A stretch of 26,964 bases of DNA from Fusarium oxysporum f. sp. lycopersici 4287. Taxonomy: Eukaryota > Ascomycota > Sordariomycetes > Hypocreales > Nectriaceae. This document shows, piece by piece, positions 1 through 8,869 of this stretch. The notes under the pieces were generated by a model. It was not told the origin of the DNA. It worked only from the letters and a program-made list of their open reading frames with translations, and did not search any database. The translations under genes and the position numbers were made by a program. The stretch is from positions 2,840,272-2,867,235 of the forward strand of contig NC_030995.1 of assembly GCF_000149955.1 (NCBI RefSeq). The letters are read 5' to 3'. Position 1 is the first letter of the stretch. The number at the start of each line of letters is the position of its first letter.

Positions 1-338
1 CACTTCTCAATCTTGAGAGGCCGACCACGTCTTCGAGCGAGGGTTGGGGTGACGACAGGTGGGGCACTAGCATCTTCTGGGACGGTGTCGTTCGAGGCAA
101 TTTGATCGACACTGAAGTCACAGGGCAACGAAAAGCGGATACAATTGCTACAGCTCGGTTTTCCCTCATCGCACTGGCAATAGCGTTAAAATTATCAACT
201 CAGCCAAGATGAAGAAGAACGAGAACGACATGGTTGAAAAAAAGATATATTTGAGTATAAAACACAACGTACCTTGACTCTACGACGCTTACAATTACGA
301 CATCCGTTCCGAGATTTCTGGTGAGTCCGACGTTGCAT
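1..338 (-). CDS. Zn(II)2Cys6 transcription factor, 5' part (runs off left edge)
   Basis: DNA-binding regulator of the fungal binuclear zinc cluster class, acting in the nucleus. The chosen start is the ATG at 338-336, which gives the usual short basic leader (MQRRTHQKSRNGC). ATGs at 410 and 407 in the same frame would add 24 or 23 residues. Exon 1 ends at 273 after VK. An intron at 174-272 (99 nt, donor GTACGT, acceptor CAG) is inferred, because removing it completes the cluster [28 protein letters not shown], which is exactly CX2CX6CX6CX2CX6C. Exon 2 (173-1) continues open to the edge. About 30 residues past the last Cys it contains RRRGRP, an AT-hook-like core that may add minor-groove contacts. 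The middle and activation domains lie outside the window, so the target pathway cannot be told. Confidence 0.85.
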
Positions 339-410
339 AGGACGACAAGGACATCGTGATGAGGTATGCTCATGTACGCGCGACGCAGTGTCTTGTTCAC
401 TACCCATCAT

Positions 411-683
411 TACTGGGAAGTGACTGGCAGATGGATAGAACAATAGATCGAAATAGATGAGGCCAGGTTCCAGTCATACTATATTTGTGCAAGTATGGCG
501 TGGAGTTTGATCGGTAATAGGAGAGATACAGTAAATTTCAGCGAGCTGCCCCGCTTTCCCAATGCAAGTCCTGCCGAGCCAGGTCTCTAGTCACATGATC
601 CTGACATGTCACTAGCTCCGTATTTTTCATCATGGGATAACGTGACATGCCCAGCATTCGACCCACGGCAATAGCTATAGTAC
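411..683. other. Intergenic, upstream of the Zn2Cys6 gene
   Basis: Upstream DNA of the leftmost regulator, ending at the boundary of the gypsy LTR. No gene, RNA or repeat is recognisable. The five bases just outside the LTR (679-683, AGTAC) are the expected place for a target-site duplication but do not match the other side of the element. Confidence 0.5.
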
Positions 684-921
684 TGTCACGGGCTGGGCTC
701 GGTAGGGCAGGTGAACGGGGAACGCTTCAGGCAGAATACGGTCTATTGCTACGGATAGGCACTGCAGGCAGGTCAGGCTCTATTAACAAGACGTAGCTCG
801 AGGAGCTACGTTCAGGAACTATCTGGTCGGTAAACAAAGTCTCTGCGATAACGTATCGCCACGTGATCCGGATCTACCTTGTTAGTGGTCTAGGGTAGGC
901 CAGTCTGGTCGAGCTGTGACA
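684..921 (-). repeat. 3' LTR of the gypsy element (238 bp)
   Basis: Begins TGTCACGGGC and ends GAGCTGTGACA, giving 6-bp terminal inverted repeats. It is identical to the LTR at 6227-6405 except for a 59-bp block (about 821-879) missing there. It contains a hairpin at 791-811 with 9-bp arms ACGTAGCTC / GAGCTACGT and a GAG loop. This is the 3' LTR because the coding strand is minus. Confidence 0.93.
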
Positions 922-924
922 GTA

Positions 925-936
925 CCCCCCTCTCTT
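925..936 (-). other. Polypurine tract of the gypsy element
   Basis: Read on the minus strand this is AAGAGAGGGGGG, three bases (TAC) before the 3' LTR. Position and composition match the plus-strand primer of LTR retrotransposons. Confidence 0.75.
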
Positions 937-960
937 AGCATCGAGCTCTGTCGAGATAGG

Positions 961-3900
961 TCACTGTGGTCCAGGTTTATCGGGATATCTCCTGTGGAAG
1001 TTAGCCACAACCTCGGCGGCGTTCTCCACATAGTCTGCGGGGACTTCTGTTGGGTCTGCGTATCCAGCCCATTTCACGGTATACTTCAGTCTAGGACGGC
1101 CTCCGCGGCCGCGTCTGTCCCAGCGGGAATCTACGATATCTTCGACTTCCCACTCCTCTACTCCTTCAGCTTCGACAGGCGGCGGCGGGTCTGGATTCTG
1201 GCCCGGCAGCGGGTCGGTAGCGGCGGGCTTAAGCAGGTTTGTGTGAAATACCGGGTGTATCTTCATACTGGCAGGCAGTTCCAGTCGGTAGGCGTACGGG
1301 GAGATAACCTTCGTGATCTTAAGCGGGCCGATGTTCTTCCAGTCTAGCTTCTTCTGCGGTCTCAATGTCTTGATGTTTCGGGCGTCTAACCAAACGTGAT
1401 CTCCTTCACGATATTGTCTGGCAGGTCGTCGGTGACGGTTCGCTTGGGTTTCGTAGCGGGCTTGCGCGGCTATACTCTCGGAGCGTAGGTATTCCAGTAT
1501 CTCATTCATTTTTTGCGCGAACTTCTCAGCGTCTCTTGTGGCAGGTGTTCCTTTGACTGTAATTGTAGGCTCGAAGCCCATCCGCGGGTTGAATCCGTAA
1601 TTCGCGAAGAACGGGGACATACCGGTCGTCTCAGACTTCAGGGAGTTCGCAGCGAACTCGGCCAGAGGGAGCCATCGGCTCCAGTCATCTTGTAAGTAAG
1701 ATACATAGGCTCTCAGGTACTGTTCCAATATCGCATTTAAGCGTTCTGTCTGTCCATCGGTCTCGGGGTGATAGGCGGTTGATAGCAGCGAGTTGATTGA
1801 TAGCTGCTGGGTAAGCTTCTTCCAGAACTCAGCCACAAATTGGGGTCCCCGGTCTGATATAATTGTATGTGGGAGGCCATGTAGCTTCCACACCTCTTTC
1901 AGGTAATAACGGGCGGTGTCTTCTGCATCACAGGTCCCTTTACAGGCGATAATATGTCTCATCTTCGTGAGGCGGCAGGCTATAATCAATATGGCGTCGT
2001 GTCCTTCGCTGGGCGGCAGGTAGGTGATAAAATCCATTGATATGTGTTGCCAGGCTCGTTCAGGTACCGGTAGGGGCTTTAGGACTCCTTGCCTTGCCTC
2101 TCGGGCAGGATTGGCTCTTCGGCAGGTATGACAGTTCTTAACCCATCGTTCAACATATGACAGCATTCCAGGCCAGTAGTAATCGCGGGAGAGTAGATCA
2201 TAAGTACGGGCGCGGCCTGGGTGACCAGCTATAGGGTGTTCGTGGCTAGCCTTCAGGAGTGCGGTCTTCAGGGGGTCGTAATTCGGAATATAAACGCGGT
2301 CTCGGTATAGCAGTCGGTCTTGTATTACTTTGCATTCGGCAAGTGTGATCTTCGGGTGGCGTGGGGCTCCTTCTTCTAGGGCTTGCAGTATCGACTGTAG
2401 ATCTTCATCGGTCTTATAGGCTTGGTCTAACAGGCGGCTAATGTCTTCTGGTAGCTCTAAGGAAAGGATGGGTTCCTCTATTGGTATTGAACCTTGTCGG
2501 TGCGGTTGTCGGATGCGGGCTCTCTGGACCTTTAACGGTGGAAGTTGCCAATTCTCCTTCTTCAGGACTACTTGGCTCTGGTGCGCCAGGCGCTCATCCC
2601 CCTCTTTAGGGAGGTCCTCTGACCTCCTGGTCAGGGCATCGGGCTTAACTCCTTGCTTCCCTGGTCTATAGGTGATCTGGAAATTAAAGCGGGACAAGAA
2701 TTCAGACCACCTAGCCTGCCTCCTATTCAGCAACTTCGTGGTCGTGAAGTACTCGAGGTTCTTGTGGTCTGTAATAACTCTGATAGGTGAGGGTGCTCCC
2801 TCCAGTTCAGGTCTCCATTCTTCAAAACAGCGGATAATAGCCATCAGTTCCTTGTCGTAGATCTCGTAGTTACACTCTGTAGCAGTGTGCTTCTTTGAGA
2901 AGAACGCCACCGGGTGTAACCTTCCTTCGTTATCATACTGTGAGAGTACGCCTGCTGAGACATAATCAGAGGCATCGGTCTCAAGGATCACGTCCTTGGT
3001 CCAGTCAAACGGGCGTAGAATTGGTGCCGTTATAAAGGCTTCCTTTAACCTTACAAAGGCCTTCTCGCAAGTATCGTCCCATATAAAGGGTACATCCTTT
3101 TTTGTCAGTCTATTCAGGGGTGCTGTGAGCTTTGAGAAGTCACGGATGAACCTCCTATAGAAGTTCCCGAAGCCAATGAAGGCTTGTACATCTGTCAGGC
3201 AGGTCGGTGTTTTCCAGTTCTTAACAGTCTCAACCTTCGCGGGGTCCATTCTGATGCCTTCCTGGCCCACGATCAGGCCCAGGAATTTCGTCCCTTTCAC
3301 TAGGAATTCGCACTTCGATGGGTTTGCGAAGAGCCCAGCGGATCTCAGCCTCTGGAGCACCAACTTGAGGTGCTCTATGTGCTCCTCCCGGGTCCGGCTG
3401 TAAATCAGGATGTCGTCTAAGTAAGCTGTACAGAATATATCCAGGTGCTCTCGCAGAGCGTCGTTAATATAACGTTGAAACGTTGCAGGGGCTCCTGTCA
3501 GGCCGAAGGGCATGACCAGGGACTCATATAATCCGAAACGGGTCCGGAAGGCCGTGAGGTATTCTTGGCCCTTCTCGATCCGGAGGTTGTTAAAAGCGGA
3601 TACAATATCTATGCGGGAGAAGTACTTCATGCCGGACAGGTTGTTCAGGGATTCCTTGATCAGGGGTAACGGGTAGCGGTCCTTTACGGTGATATTATTC
3701 AGGGCCCTGTAGTCCACGCAGAATCGTAGCCCGCCGCCTGGCTTCTTGACAAACAGCACTGGGGAGGCGACGGGTGAAGAGCTAGGTCGGATGAATCCTT
3801 TGCGCAGGTTCTCATCGAGCCACTCTCGTAGAGCTGTCAACTCTTCTCGGGACATTCCATATAGCGGGCCGAAGGGCAGCTTCCCTCCGGGTATCAGTTC

Positions 3901-4596
3901 AATGTGGTGATCTCCGGCTCGGTGCGGAGGTAGCTTCTCTGCTTCTTTAGGCGAAAATACGTCCTGGAACTCTCGTAGTTCCTCGGGCAGTCTCAGATCC
4001 TCACTCTTATTCTGTAATGCTCTGTCTATCTGTTCCAGGGTGACAGCGAAGAAGCGACAGCGGGTTCTCCGGCTATATAGTCTGACAGCTTGTAGGGATA
4101 TAGGAAGGATATCCTTCCTCCTCAGGCTTTGGGGAATGTTCTGTTCTAGCTGGCGGAGGAATTTCTTTGGGACGGTCTGTAGGGCTTTGATTTTTGTGGG
4201 CTTGGCTGGTGTATTACAGAACTTCTGACAGTATAGACTATTAAAGGTAAAGGTGTGGGCTGCGAAGCCTACCTGTGGATCGTGTTGCTTTAACCAGGGC
4301 ATTCCTAAGACTATAGGATAGCTGGCTAGCCGGGTGACGTAGAATAACATATTCTTCTGGTAGTGGTCGGCGATACGGAGTCCGGCACGGACGTAGTGGG
4401 TGATCTGTCCACTCTCGGCAGGGCGGCCATCGAATACTTCTATTTCGAAAGGCCTCTTCAGGGGGCGGAATTGCAGGTTCTGGGACTTAGCCCAGCTTTC
4501 ATCAATGAATCCTTTCCCTTCTGCTCCGCTATCTGTCATAGCGTAAGAAGGTATTGGTTCCTTTCCAGTTGATATTAGGTTAGCAGGTAAAATCAT
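961..4596 (-). CDS. pol: Gypsy pol polyprotein with C-terminal chromodomain
   Basis: Encodes the enzymes for reverse transcription and integration. From the ATG at 4596 (1211 aa): aspartic protease DSG at 22-24; reverse transcriptase about 230-440 with D330 and YLDD 392-395; RNase H about 535-660 with D541, E583 and D610; integrase zinc finger H787/H792/C822/C825; integrase core D855, D915, E951 (D-X35-E spacing exact); a GPY/F-like module about 1088-1108; chromodomain about 1148-1204 starting EWEVEDIV. The frame is open further upstream, from 4797 immediately after the gag stop, so pol is probably made as a gag-pol fusion and the ATG may not be its true start. No internal stop or missing catalytic residue was found. 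In the chromodomain the usual TWEP-like stretch is replaced by TEVPADY, so one position of the aromatic cage looks non-canonical. Confidence 0.95.
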   Translation of the reverse strand: MILPANLISTGKEPIPSYAMTDSGAEGKGFIDESWAKSQNLQFRPLKRPFEIEVFDGRPAESGQITHYVRAGLRIADHYQKNMLFYVTRLASYPIVLGMPWLKQHDPQVGFAAHTFTFNSLYCQKFCNTPAKPTKIKALQTVPKKFLRQLEQNIPQSLRRKDILPISLQAVRLYSRRTRCRFFAVTLEQIDRALQNKSEDLRLPEELREFQDVFSPKEAEKLPPHRAGDHHIELIPGGKLPFGPLYGMSREELTALREWLDENLRKGFIRPSSSPVASPVLFVKKPGGGLRFCVDYRALNNITVKDRYPLPLIKESLNNLSGMKYFSRIDIVSAFNNLRIEKGQEYLTAFRTRFGLYESLVMPFGLTGAPATFQRYINDALREHLDIFCTAYLDDILIYSRTREEHIEHLKLVLQRLRSAGLFANPSKCEFLVKGTKFLGLIVGQEGIRMDPAKVETVKNWKTPTCLTDVQAFIGFGNFYRRFIRDFSKLTAPLNRLTKKDVPFIWDDTCEKAFVRLKEAFITAPILRPFDWTKDVILETDASDYVSAGVLSQYDNEGRLHPVAFFSKKHTATECNYEIYDKELMAIIRCFEEWRPELEGAPSPIRVITDHKNLEYFTTTKLLNRRQARWSEFLSRFNFQITYRPGKQGVKPDALTRRSEDLPKEGDERLAHQSQVVLKKENWQLPPLKVQRARIRQPHRQGSIPIEEPILSLELPEDISRLLDQAYKTDEDLQSILQALEEGAPRHPKITLAECKVIQDRLLYRDRVYIPNYDPLKTALLKASHEHPIAGHPGRARTYDLLSRDYYWPGMLSYVERWVKNCHTCRRANPAREARQGVLKPLPVPERAWQHISMDFITYLPPSEGHDAILIIACRLTKMRHIIACKGTCDAEDTARYYLKEVWKLHGLPHTIISDRGPQFVAEFWKKLTQQLSINSLLSTAYHPETDGQTERLNAILEQYLRAYVSYLQDDWSRWLPLAEFAANSLKSETTGMSPFFANYGFNPRMGFEPTITVKGTPATRDAEKFAQKMNEILEYLRSESIAAQARYETQANRHRRPARQYREGDHVWLDARNIKTLRPQKKLDWKNIGPLKITKVISPYAYRLELPASMKIHPVFHTNLLKPAATDPLPGQNPDPPPPVEAEGVEEWEVEDIVDSRWDRRGRGGRPRLKYTVKWAGYADPTEVPADYVENAAEVVANFHRRYPDKPGPQ

Positions 4597-4734
4597 TAAG
4601 TTAGAACGTTGGTTCCCTTCCTCTTCAACTGGAATCCCATGGACCGAGGCGGCAGATAGTCTGATCTTCAGTGCGGGTGGTAGTGAGGCGGGAGCCTGCC
4701 GCCGACTTAGGACAGGCTCGCCCCGTTTTCCTGG

Positions 4735-4922
4735 TGCCTTCGTGAGTTGCGGGAGTCGGATCGGTCTAGAGCCGGGGATCTTGGAGAGGAGTGACGGCTA
4801 TAGCGGTAAGGGCTCTGGGGAATAGCTGTGCCTTCGTGAGTTGCGGGAGTCGGATCGGTCTAGAGCCGGGGATCTTGGAGAGGAGTGACGGCTATAGCGG
4901 TAAGGGCTCTGGGGAATAGCTG
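4735..4922. repeat. Perfect 94-bp tandem duplication at the gag/pol junction
   Basis: Bases 4735-4828 and 4829-4922 are identical, ending or starting around GCCTTCGTGAG and GGGGAATAGCTG. The unit length (94) is not a multiple of 3, so the second copy is read in another frame. As a result gag ends in TAG at 4800-4798 in the same frame as pol. With one copy gag would instead end at TAA 4709-4707, with pol in the -1 frame. No base differs between copies, so the duplication is very recent, or an assembly artefact. Confidence 0.95.
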
Positions 4923-6192
4923 CGTGTCGGAATTTAGCAGGCCGGGTGTCGGGTTCAGGGCAGTCGCGGAGGTAGTGAGATGACGACCCGCAACGGAAGC
5001 ACTGGTTATTCTCTCTGCGGTAGTTCGGGCGGATATAGCGGCGTTGATTGCTTAAGTCCATGGGGTCTCCGGCAAGCTGGGGATTCTCAGGGGGGCTTCG
5101 ACCCCTACGGGGCGAGGGGGACTTCCTCTCTTGTCTCTCGGCCCGTGTGCGTGTAGGACCTACACGAGGTATAGGGTTCGACCTCTTAGGGATATAGGGT
5201 CGGCTCTTCTCACGGTATTCTTGCAGGCGTATATCCAGTTCCTTGAAGTGCGATACTAATGTATTATAGCTGTAATCGGCAGGGGGGTTATTCAGGAGCA
5301 TCTCGGATAGCTCTTTCGATACGGCCTTCTCGAGGAAAGGGGCCAGGGCATCTCCCTCAAGGCCGCTATCAAGGCTCAGGCTCTGAAACTCGGCATAGAA
5401 GGTAGAGAAGTCTCTATCTCTCTGTTTGATAACATCTAGCTTCCGTCGTGCTGTTCTGGCTTCGTTCGGGTCCCCATAGGCGCCCTGTAGGATATCCAAG
5501 ATATCCTGATAGTCTGGAAGGCGGCAAGCTCCCTTAAAGATGTAAGGTTGTATGAGCTTGTAGGATTCCTTGTTCAGTCGGCTATTCACATAAGCCATAC
5601 GGCTCACTGCAGTCGGGTATCGGTCTTCATTAACGGTTAGTTTCTCTGTAATGGCATCACGGAAGCGGCGTAAGTCTGCGCGGGTAGCTTCAAACTTCTC
5701 AGGGTCGGGTAGTCGTTCTGAAAGGTAGGCGGAGGCGGTAGATCGGGTAGTAGGAGGCGGAGCCGCTCCCACAATCTCAGCTGCTTGCGTCTTAGCAAGG
5801 GGATCAGGCGTAGCGGAGGGCGTTAGGGCTGATACAGTAGGTAGTCTAGAGGCTATAGCTTGGCGGGCTTCATCCCGGGCCGCCTCTAGTTCCTTTTCTT
5901 TCTTATCAAGCCGGTCCTCTACCCATGACCTCTGCATCATGGCGGCGGACTTCTCGATCTGTACCGCCTGTAGGGTGTTCTGGAGGTTCAGGATTTCCTC
6001 TTGCTGGGTCTCGACCTGGACTTGGAGCTCTACGAGCTTCCTATCGGCTGCGACCTGGTTGGATTCCTGTTCTTTCATCCAGGCGTAGGCGTCGCTTAGG
6101 TATTGGTACCACTTATCGGGGTCCTCTGCATAGCATGCCTCATATTCGGCGCGGCTTCCTGGGATAGCGGGGGGAGTCGGGTGGGCAGGCAT
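4798..6192 (-). CDS. gag: Gypsy gag protein with coiled coil and CCHC zinc knuckle
   Basis: Structural protein of the retrotransposon particle, 464 aa from the ATG at 6192. An N-terminal coiled coil spans about 40-110 (rich in E, Q, K, L heptads). A retrotransposon-gag capsid-like helical region spans about 155-330. Then comes a basic, Ser/Arg/Pro-rich stretch and a nucleocapsid zinc knuckle C398-X2-C401-X4-H406-X4-C411. The last residues (about 424-464) lie in the tandem duplication. The tail SYSPEPLPL is a second reading of the first copy in another frame, so the native C terminus is altered. The terminator is TAG, followed by a continuous open frame into pol, so expression of pol would need readthrough in this copy. 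Leader from LTR to ATG is only 34 bp. Confidence 0.93.
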   Translation of the reverse strand: MPAHPTPPAIPGSRAEYEACYAEDPDKWYQYLSDAYAWMKEQESNQVAADRKLVELQVQVETQQEEILNLQNTLQAVQIEKSAAMMQRSWVEDRLDKKEKELEAARDEARQAIASRLPTVSALTPSATPDPLAKTQAAEIVGAAPPPTTRSTASAYLSERLPDPEKFEATRADLRRFRDAITEKLTVNEDRYPTAVSRMAYVNSRLNKESYKLIQPYIFKGACRLPDYQDILDILQGAYGDPNEARTARRKLDVIKQRDRDFSTFYAEFQSLSLDSGLEGDALAPFLEKAVSKELSEMLLNNPPADYSYNTLVSHFKELDIRLQEYREKSRPYIPKRSNPIPRVGPTRTRAERQERKSPSPRRGRSPPENPQLAGDPMDLSNQRRYIRPNYRRENNQCFRCGSSSHYLRDCPEPDTRPAKFRHAAIPQSPYRYSRHSSPRSPALDRSDSRNSRRHSYSPEPLPL

Positions 6193-6215
6193 TGCGTTCG
6201 GCGTCCAATTGGTGG

Positions 6216-6224
6216 GAGCTACGT
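6216..6224 (-). other. Candidate self-priming primer binding site
   Basis: Read in the element's direction, ACGTAGCTC starts two bases after the 5' LTR. No TGG-initiated tRNA-complementary site sits at that position. The site is exactly complementary to GAGCTACGT inside the LTR (6346-6354 on the plus strand, and its partner arm). Tf1/sushi-type gypsy elements are known to prime reverse transcription with the 5' end of their own RNA. The same layout is seen here, but the transcription start is not known. Confidence 0.45.
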
Positions 6225-6226
6225 AG

Positions 6227-6405
6227 TGTCACGGGCTGGGCTCGGTAGGGCAGGTGAACGGGGAACGCTTCAGGCAGAATACGGTCTATTGCTACGGATA
6301 GGCACTGCAGGCAGGTCAGGCTCTATTAACAAGACGTAGCTCGAGGAGCTACGTTCAGGAACTTGTTAGTGGTCTAGGGTAGGCCAGTCTGGTCGAGCTG
6401 TGACA
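6227..6405 (-). repeat. 5' LTR of the gypsy element (179 bp, internally deleted)
   Basis: Same ends and sequence as the 3' LTR but 59 bp shorter. The join is AACT/TGTTAG, and a 2-bp CT occurs at both edges of the missing block, as in microhomology-mediated deletion. It would be the promoter-bearing LTR of this copy. Whether the missing block contains promoter elements cannot be told. Confidence 0.9.
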
Positions 6406-8020
6406 ATAGATAATATATGGCATAATACTAAGTAATATAAAGTATTATATCTCTTAATAATTAAGTAATATATATTAGGCTTATTAATATAAAGATGCTT
6501 TATTAATAACTAGTAAGTTAAGTTTTATAAAAGTACTAATAAATATATTCTATATATTAAAGTAATTATATAAGGAATAATAAGTCCTAGGGATAAATTA
6601 TTCTTAGTATATAGTATTTTTAATATATATTATTCTAATATCTATTATTTTAATATAATAAAAGTATTAGTTAGTTAATATAAGTTAGGTAGGTCTCTTA
6701 TAGTTAATGCCTTATATAAAGTTTTTATAGAGTATATATAATATAATTACTAAGGTTATAATACTTTAGGCTTAGGAAGTAATAATACTACTTTTGCTAG
6801 CTTATTAGCCTATTTACTATTAGGGATATTAGAATATCCTAGTACCTAATAAGCCTAGATAGTGCTATATAATATTGCCAGAGCCTAGAACTTAAGAAAG
6901 ACATCTTAAGAGAAGTTAGAGGGTATATCTTATAAGTATATAGCAGCTGCCAGGTTATCTAGGCATATATAAATATTCTATATTACTAATTCTTATAGGT
7001 TTAGGGCAGCCTTTAGGCCATTTAACGCCTTAGTAGCTTTAGTAATAAAAACCTTAATAGGTCTAAGGCAACCTAATATAATAAATATTAAGACCTTATC
7101 CTAATAAATAGTAAAGCTATAGCTAGTAGCCCCTTCTAAGGACAGAGAGCTATCTAAGTATATAACTAAGGTAAGGGGGTTAAGTAACTTAACCTAATAG
7201 GAAAAGATATCGGCTAATTTATCTTTTAATACTATCTAAAGCAGAGGCAAAAGCTCTTAATAGAGGCGTTGCTAGATAAGTTTTAGTTGCATATATAGCG
7301 CAAAGAGCTTATCTATATATTAAAGATATATTTAGAAGCTACTTTCTATCTATACTTAATATCTTTATTTAATAAGGTTATAATAAGCAAGTTAGCTAGG
7401 CAGGCGCATTTAACTTGCTAAATAATAAGCCTTATCTAGCAATTTAAGCCACACAGAGAATTAAAGTTACTATACTTTAAGGAGTTATATAACTAGCAGT
7501 ATCCTACTTTCTTGGTAAAAAGTAGTAATAAGTATTATCTTCTAAACAGGAAGTATAGCTCTTATAGATTAGTTTATAGCTTTAGTTATTCTCTGTATAA
7601 GATGCTAGTTACTTAATAATAAGTCTTTAGTAGGTTAATTCTATTGCAGTCTAGTTATGCCCGGGTACCAGGCCTCAGCGCCATAGAATAGCACAGGCTT
7701 AACACATGCCCTGACGGCACTTTATATGGCAGCCAGCAGCAGGCCATGTTTCGTGTTGGTGAGTCCTCGCAGATGGTAGGCCACGGCTTGCGCTTTCGCT
7801 GCCCACTTCTCTATATAGGTTCAGAACGATAGTCTGCTATCAAGCCAGATGACCTGCCAGCTTAGGGCTGGCTCGGGATGTTTCTCGGTATCTCTGTGAC
7901 GTACTGCTGGAGCGGTCCTGAGTTTGCTGCAAGAGAAGTGCATGGCTTCGGTCTTCTTTGAGTCGAAGGAGACGCCGTTATTGGGTGCCATTACCAGTGG
8001 TAATTGGTACAGTAGGGTAT
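6406..8020 (-). mobile_element. 5'-truncated, RIP-degraded LINE (Tad1-like) ORF2 remnant
   Basis: Minus-strand translation shows the end of a non-LTR reverse transcriptase: NGVSFDSKKTEAMHFS (about 7990-7940), then WLDSRLSF*TYIEKWAAKAQAVAYHLRGLTN in segments to FYGAEAWYPG (about 7850-7650). It continues into very AT-rich DNA as LSN*HLIQRITKAIN and AILPV*K (about 7640-7500). Stops stand where family members carry Arg, Gln or Trp, as expected from RIP. The catalytic YADD-type box and everything before it are missing, consistent with 5' truncation on insertion. 7650-8020 is only lightly mutated, whereas 6406-7650 is saturated with TA-rich substitutions. Below about 7000 individual protein motifs can no longer be followed. 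The 3' end may have been cut off by the gypsy element. Confidence 0.75.
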
Positions 8021-8156
8021 ACGGTGATGTCGGGGTTACATACACGTAACGCAGTCGGGCTGAGGCATAACTGATGGATCTCGACGCTCCATCCCGCAAC
8101 CTCTCTCTCTTTCCAAATCTAGTATGAGAAGTCAATAAGAATCGCCTGCGAATAAC

Positions 8157-8869
8157 ACCTAGGCCCTTCAGTATTTGATCGTTTGCACCAGGAATACTGA
8201 CAACGTAGATATCCATATCAAATCCACCGGCAATAGACAAGCTGAAACTAGATTTCCCGGTTCCAGGGGGCCCATACAAGAGGTGCCCTTGTCTGTAGGA
8301 GATTGAATGCTAGGAGTACCAGGCTTTGGTTTCAGGGTCGAGGAAATTCCGACTGTCCTCGATCAGCGGCCTCTCTTGCTTTTCATCGAGAATGACTGTT
8401 GGCAGAGGCCGAGCTGTCACTGCTTTCTCCCTCCAGTGTTCATCGCGATGCCCATGAATGGTTATCTTGCCCTTTGATTCGTTCAGGTATCCAAGTCGAC
8501 AGTCTCCGAGAAGTGACCTCACTACCCGAGAACGCCCGGCACAAATGACGGAGATCTGATCCTCTTTGTGGAAACCAACATCCACTTGCGTAGTCTGATA
8601 GTAAAGCAAGTTGTTCTTGTACCAGAAGAGAAAGGAGCCTTTCCAAGGGGCATATTGGAGAGCTTTTTAGCGTAGGGGTCTTGTCCTTGGGTTGGATTTT
8701 GCTTCGTTCTGACTCTGACAATGACAGACCGGGCGGTATCATCAAACTTGTGAGATGGAGTCCATGTTTGGACCATGTGGTATGTTTCGTCTGAAGATTT
8801 GATGTAGGTTGTTGATGCTTTAGAGGTTAGCCTGGGACCTGCAAGTTTGGATTTAAGTACCAACTGCAA
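8157..8869 (-). pseudogene. BCS1-like AAA ATPase, truncated and frameshifted
   Basis: Family role: mitochondrial inner-membrane AAA chaperone or one of its many fungal paralogues. Visible pieces in order: an N-terminal segment (SSDETYHMVQTW, DDTARSVIVRV); a BCS1_N-like block APWKGSFLFWYKNN...VDVGFHKEDQISVICAGRS; a linker TARPLPTVILDEK...RNFLDPETKAWYS; then LLYGPPGTGKSSFSLSIAG (Walker A) and VSIPGANDQILKGL. Defects: a one-base loss in the T5 run at 8664-8668 (A5 on the coding strand), a TAG right after KAWYS at about 8311-8309, and loss of everything after QILKGL, including Walker B and the arginine-finger region, where LINE sequence follows on the same strand. The upstream start is not clear. 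Confidence 0.8.

Larger units (their letters stand above)
684..6405 (-). mobile_element. Ty3/gypsy chromovirus LTR retrotransposon, nearly intact
   Basis: Complete LTR retrotransposon transcribed right to left: 5' LTR 6227-6405, leader with primer site, gag 6192-4798, pol 4596-961, polypurine tract, 3' LTR 684-921. Domain order protease-RT-RNase H-integrase-chromodomain defines a Ty3/gypsy chromovirus (known of the family). LTRs end in TGTCAC...GTGACA and are identical in every shared base, so insertion or homogenisation is recent. No RIP damage is seen, unlike all neighbouring transposons. Oddities: the 5' LTR lacks 59 bp present in the 3' LTR; no target-site duplication is visible (AGTAC left, ATAGA right); and a 94-bp tandem duplication sits at the gag/pol junction. 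A fragment identical to its gag lies at the right edge of the window, so it is multicopy. Confidence 0.93.

Noticed and set aside
916..1347. 143-codon plus-strand open frame inside the gypsy element
   Set aside because: Antisense shadow of the pol chromodomain region. No motif and wrong strand.
6196..6211. TTGGACGCCGAACGC as a tRNA primer binding site
   Set aside because: About 18 bases away from the LTR, farther than usual. The self-complementary site next to the LTR fits better, though this stays an alternative.
8440..8745. 101-codon minus-strand frame
   Set aside because: Mostly an out-of-frame reading of the BCS1-like pseudogene. The family pattern follows the two neighbouring frames.
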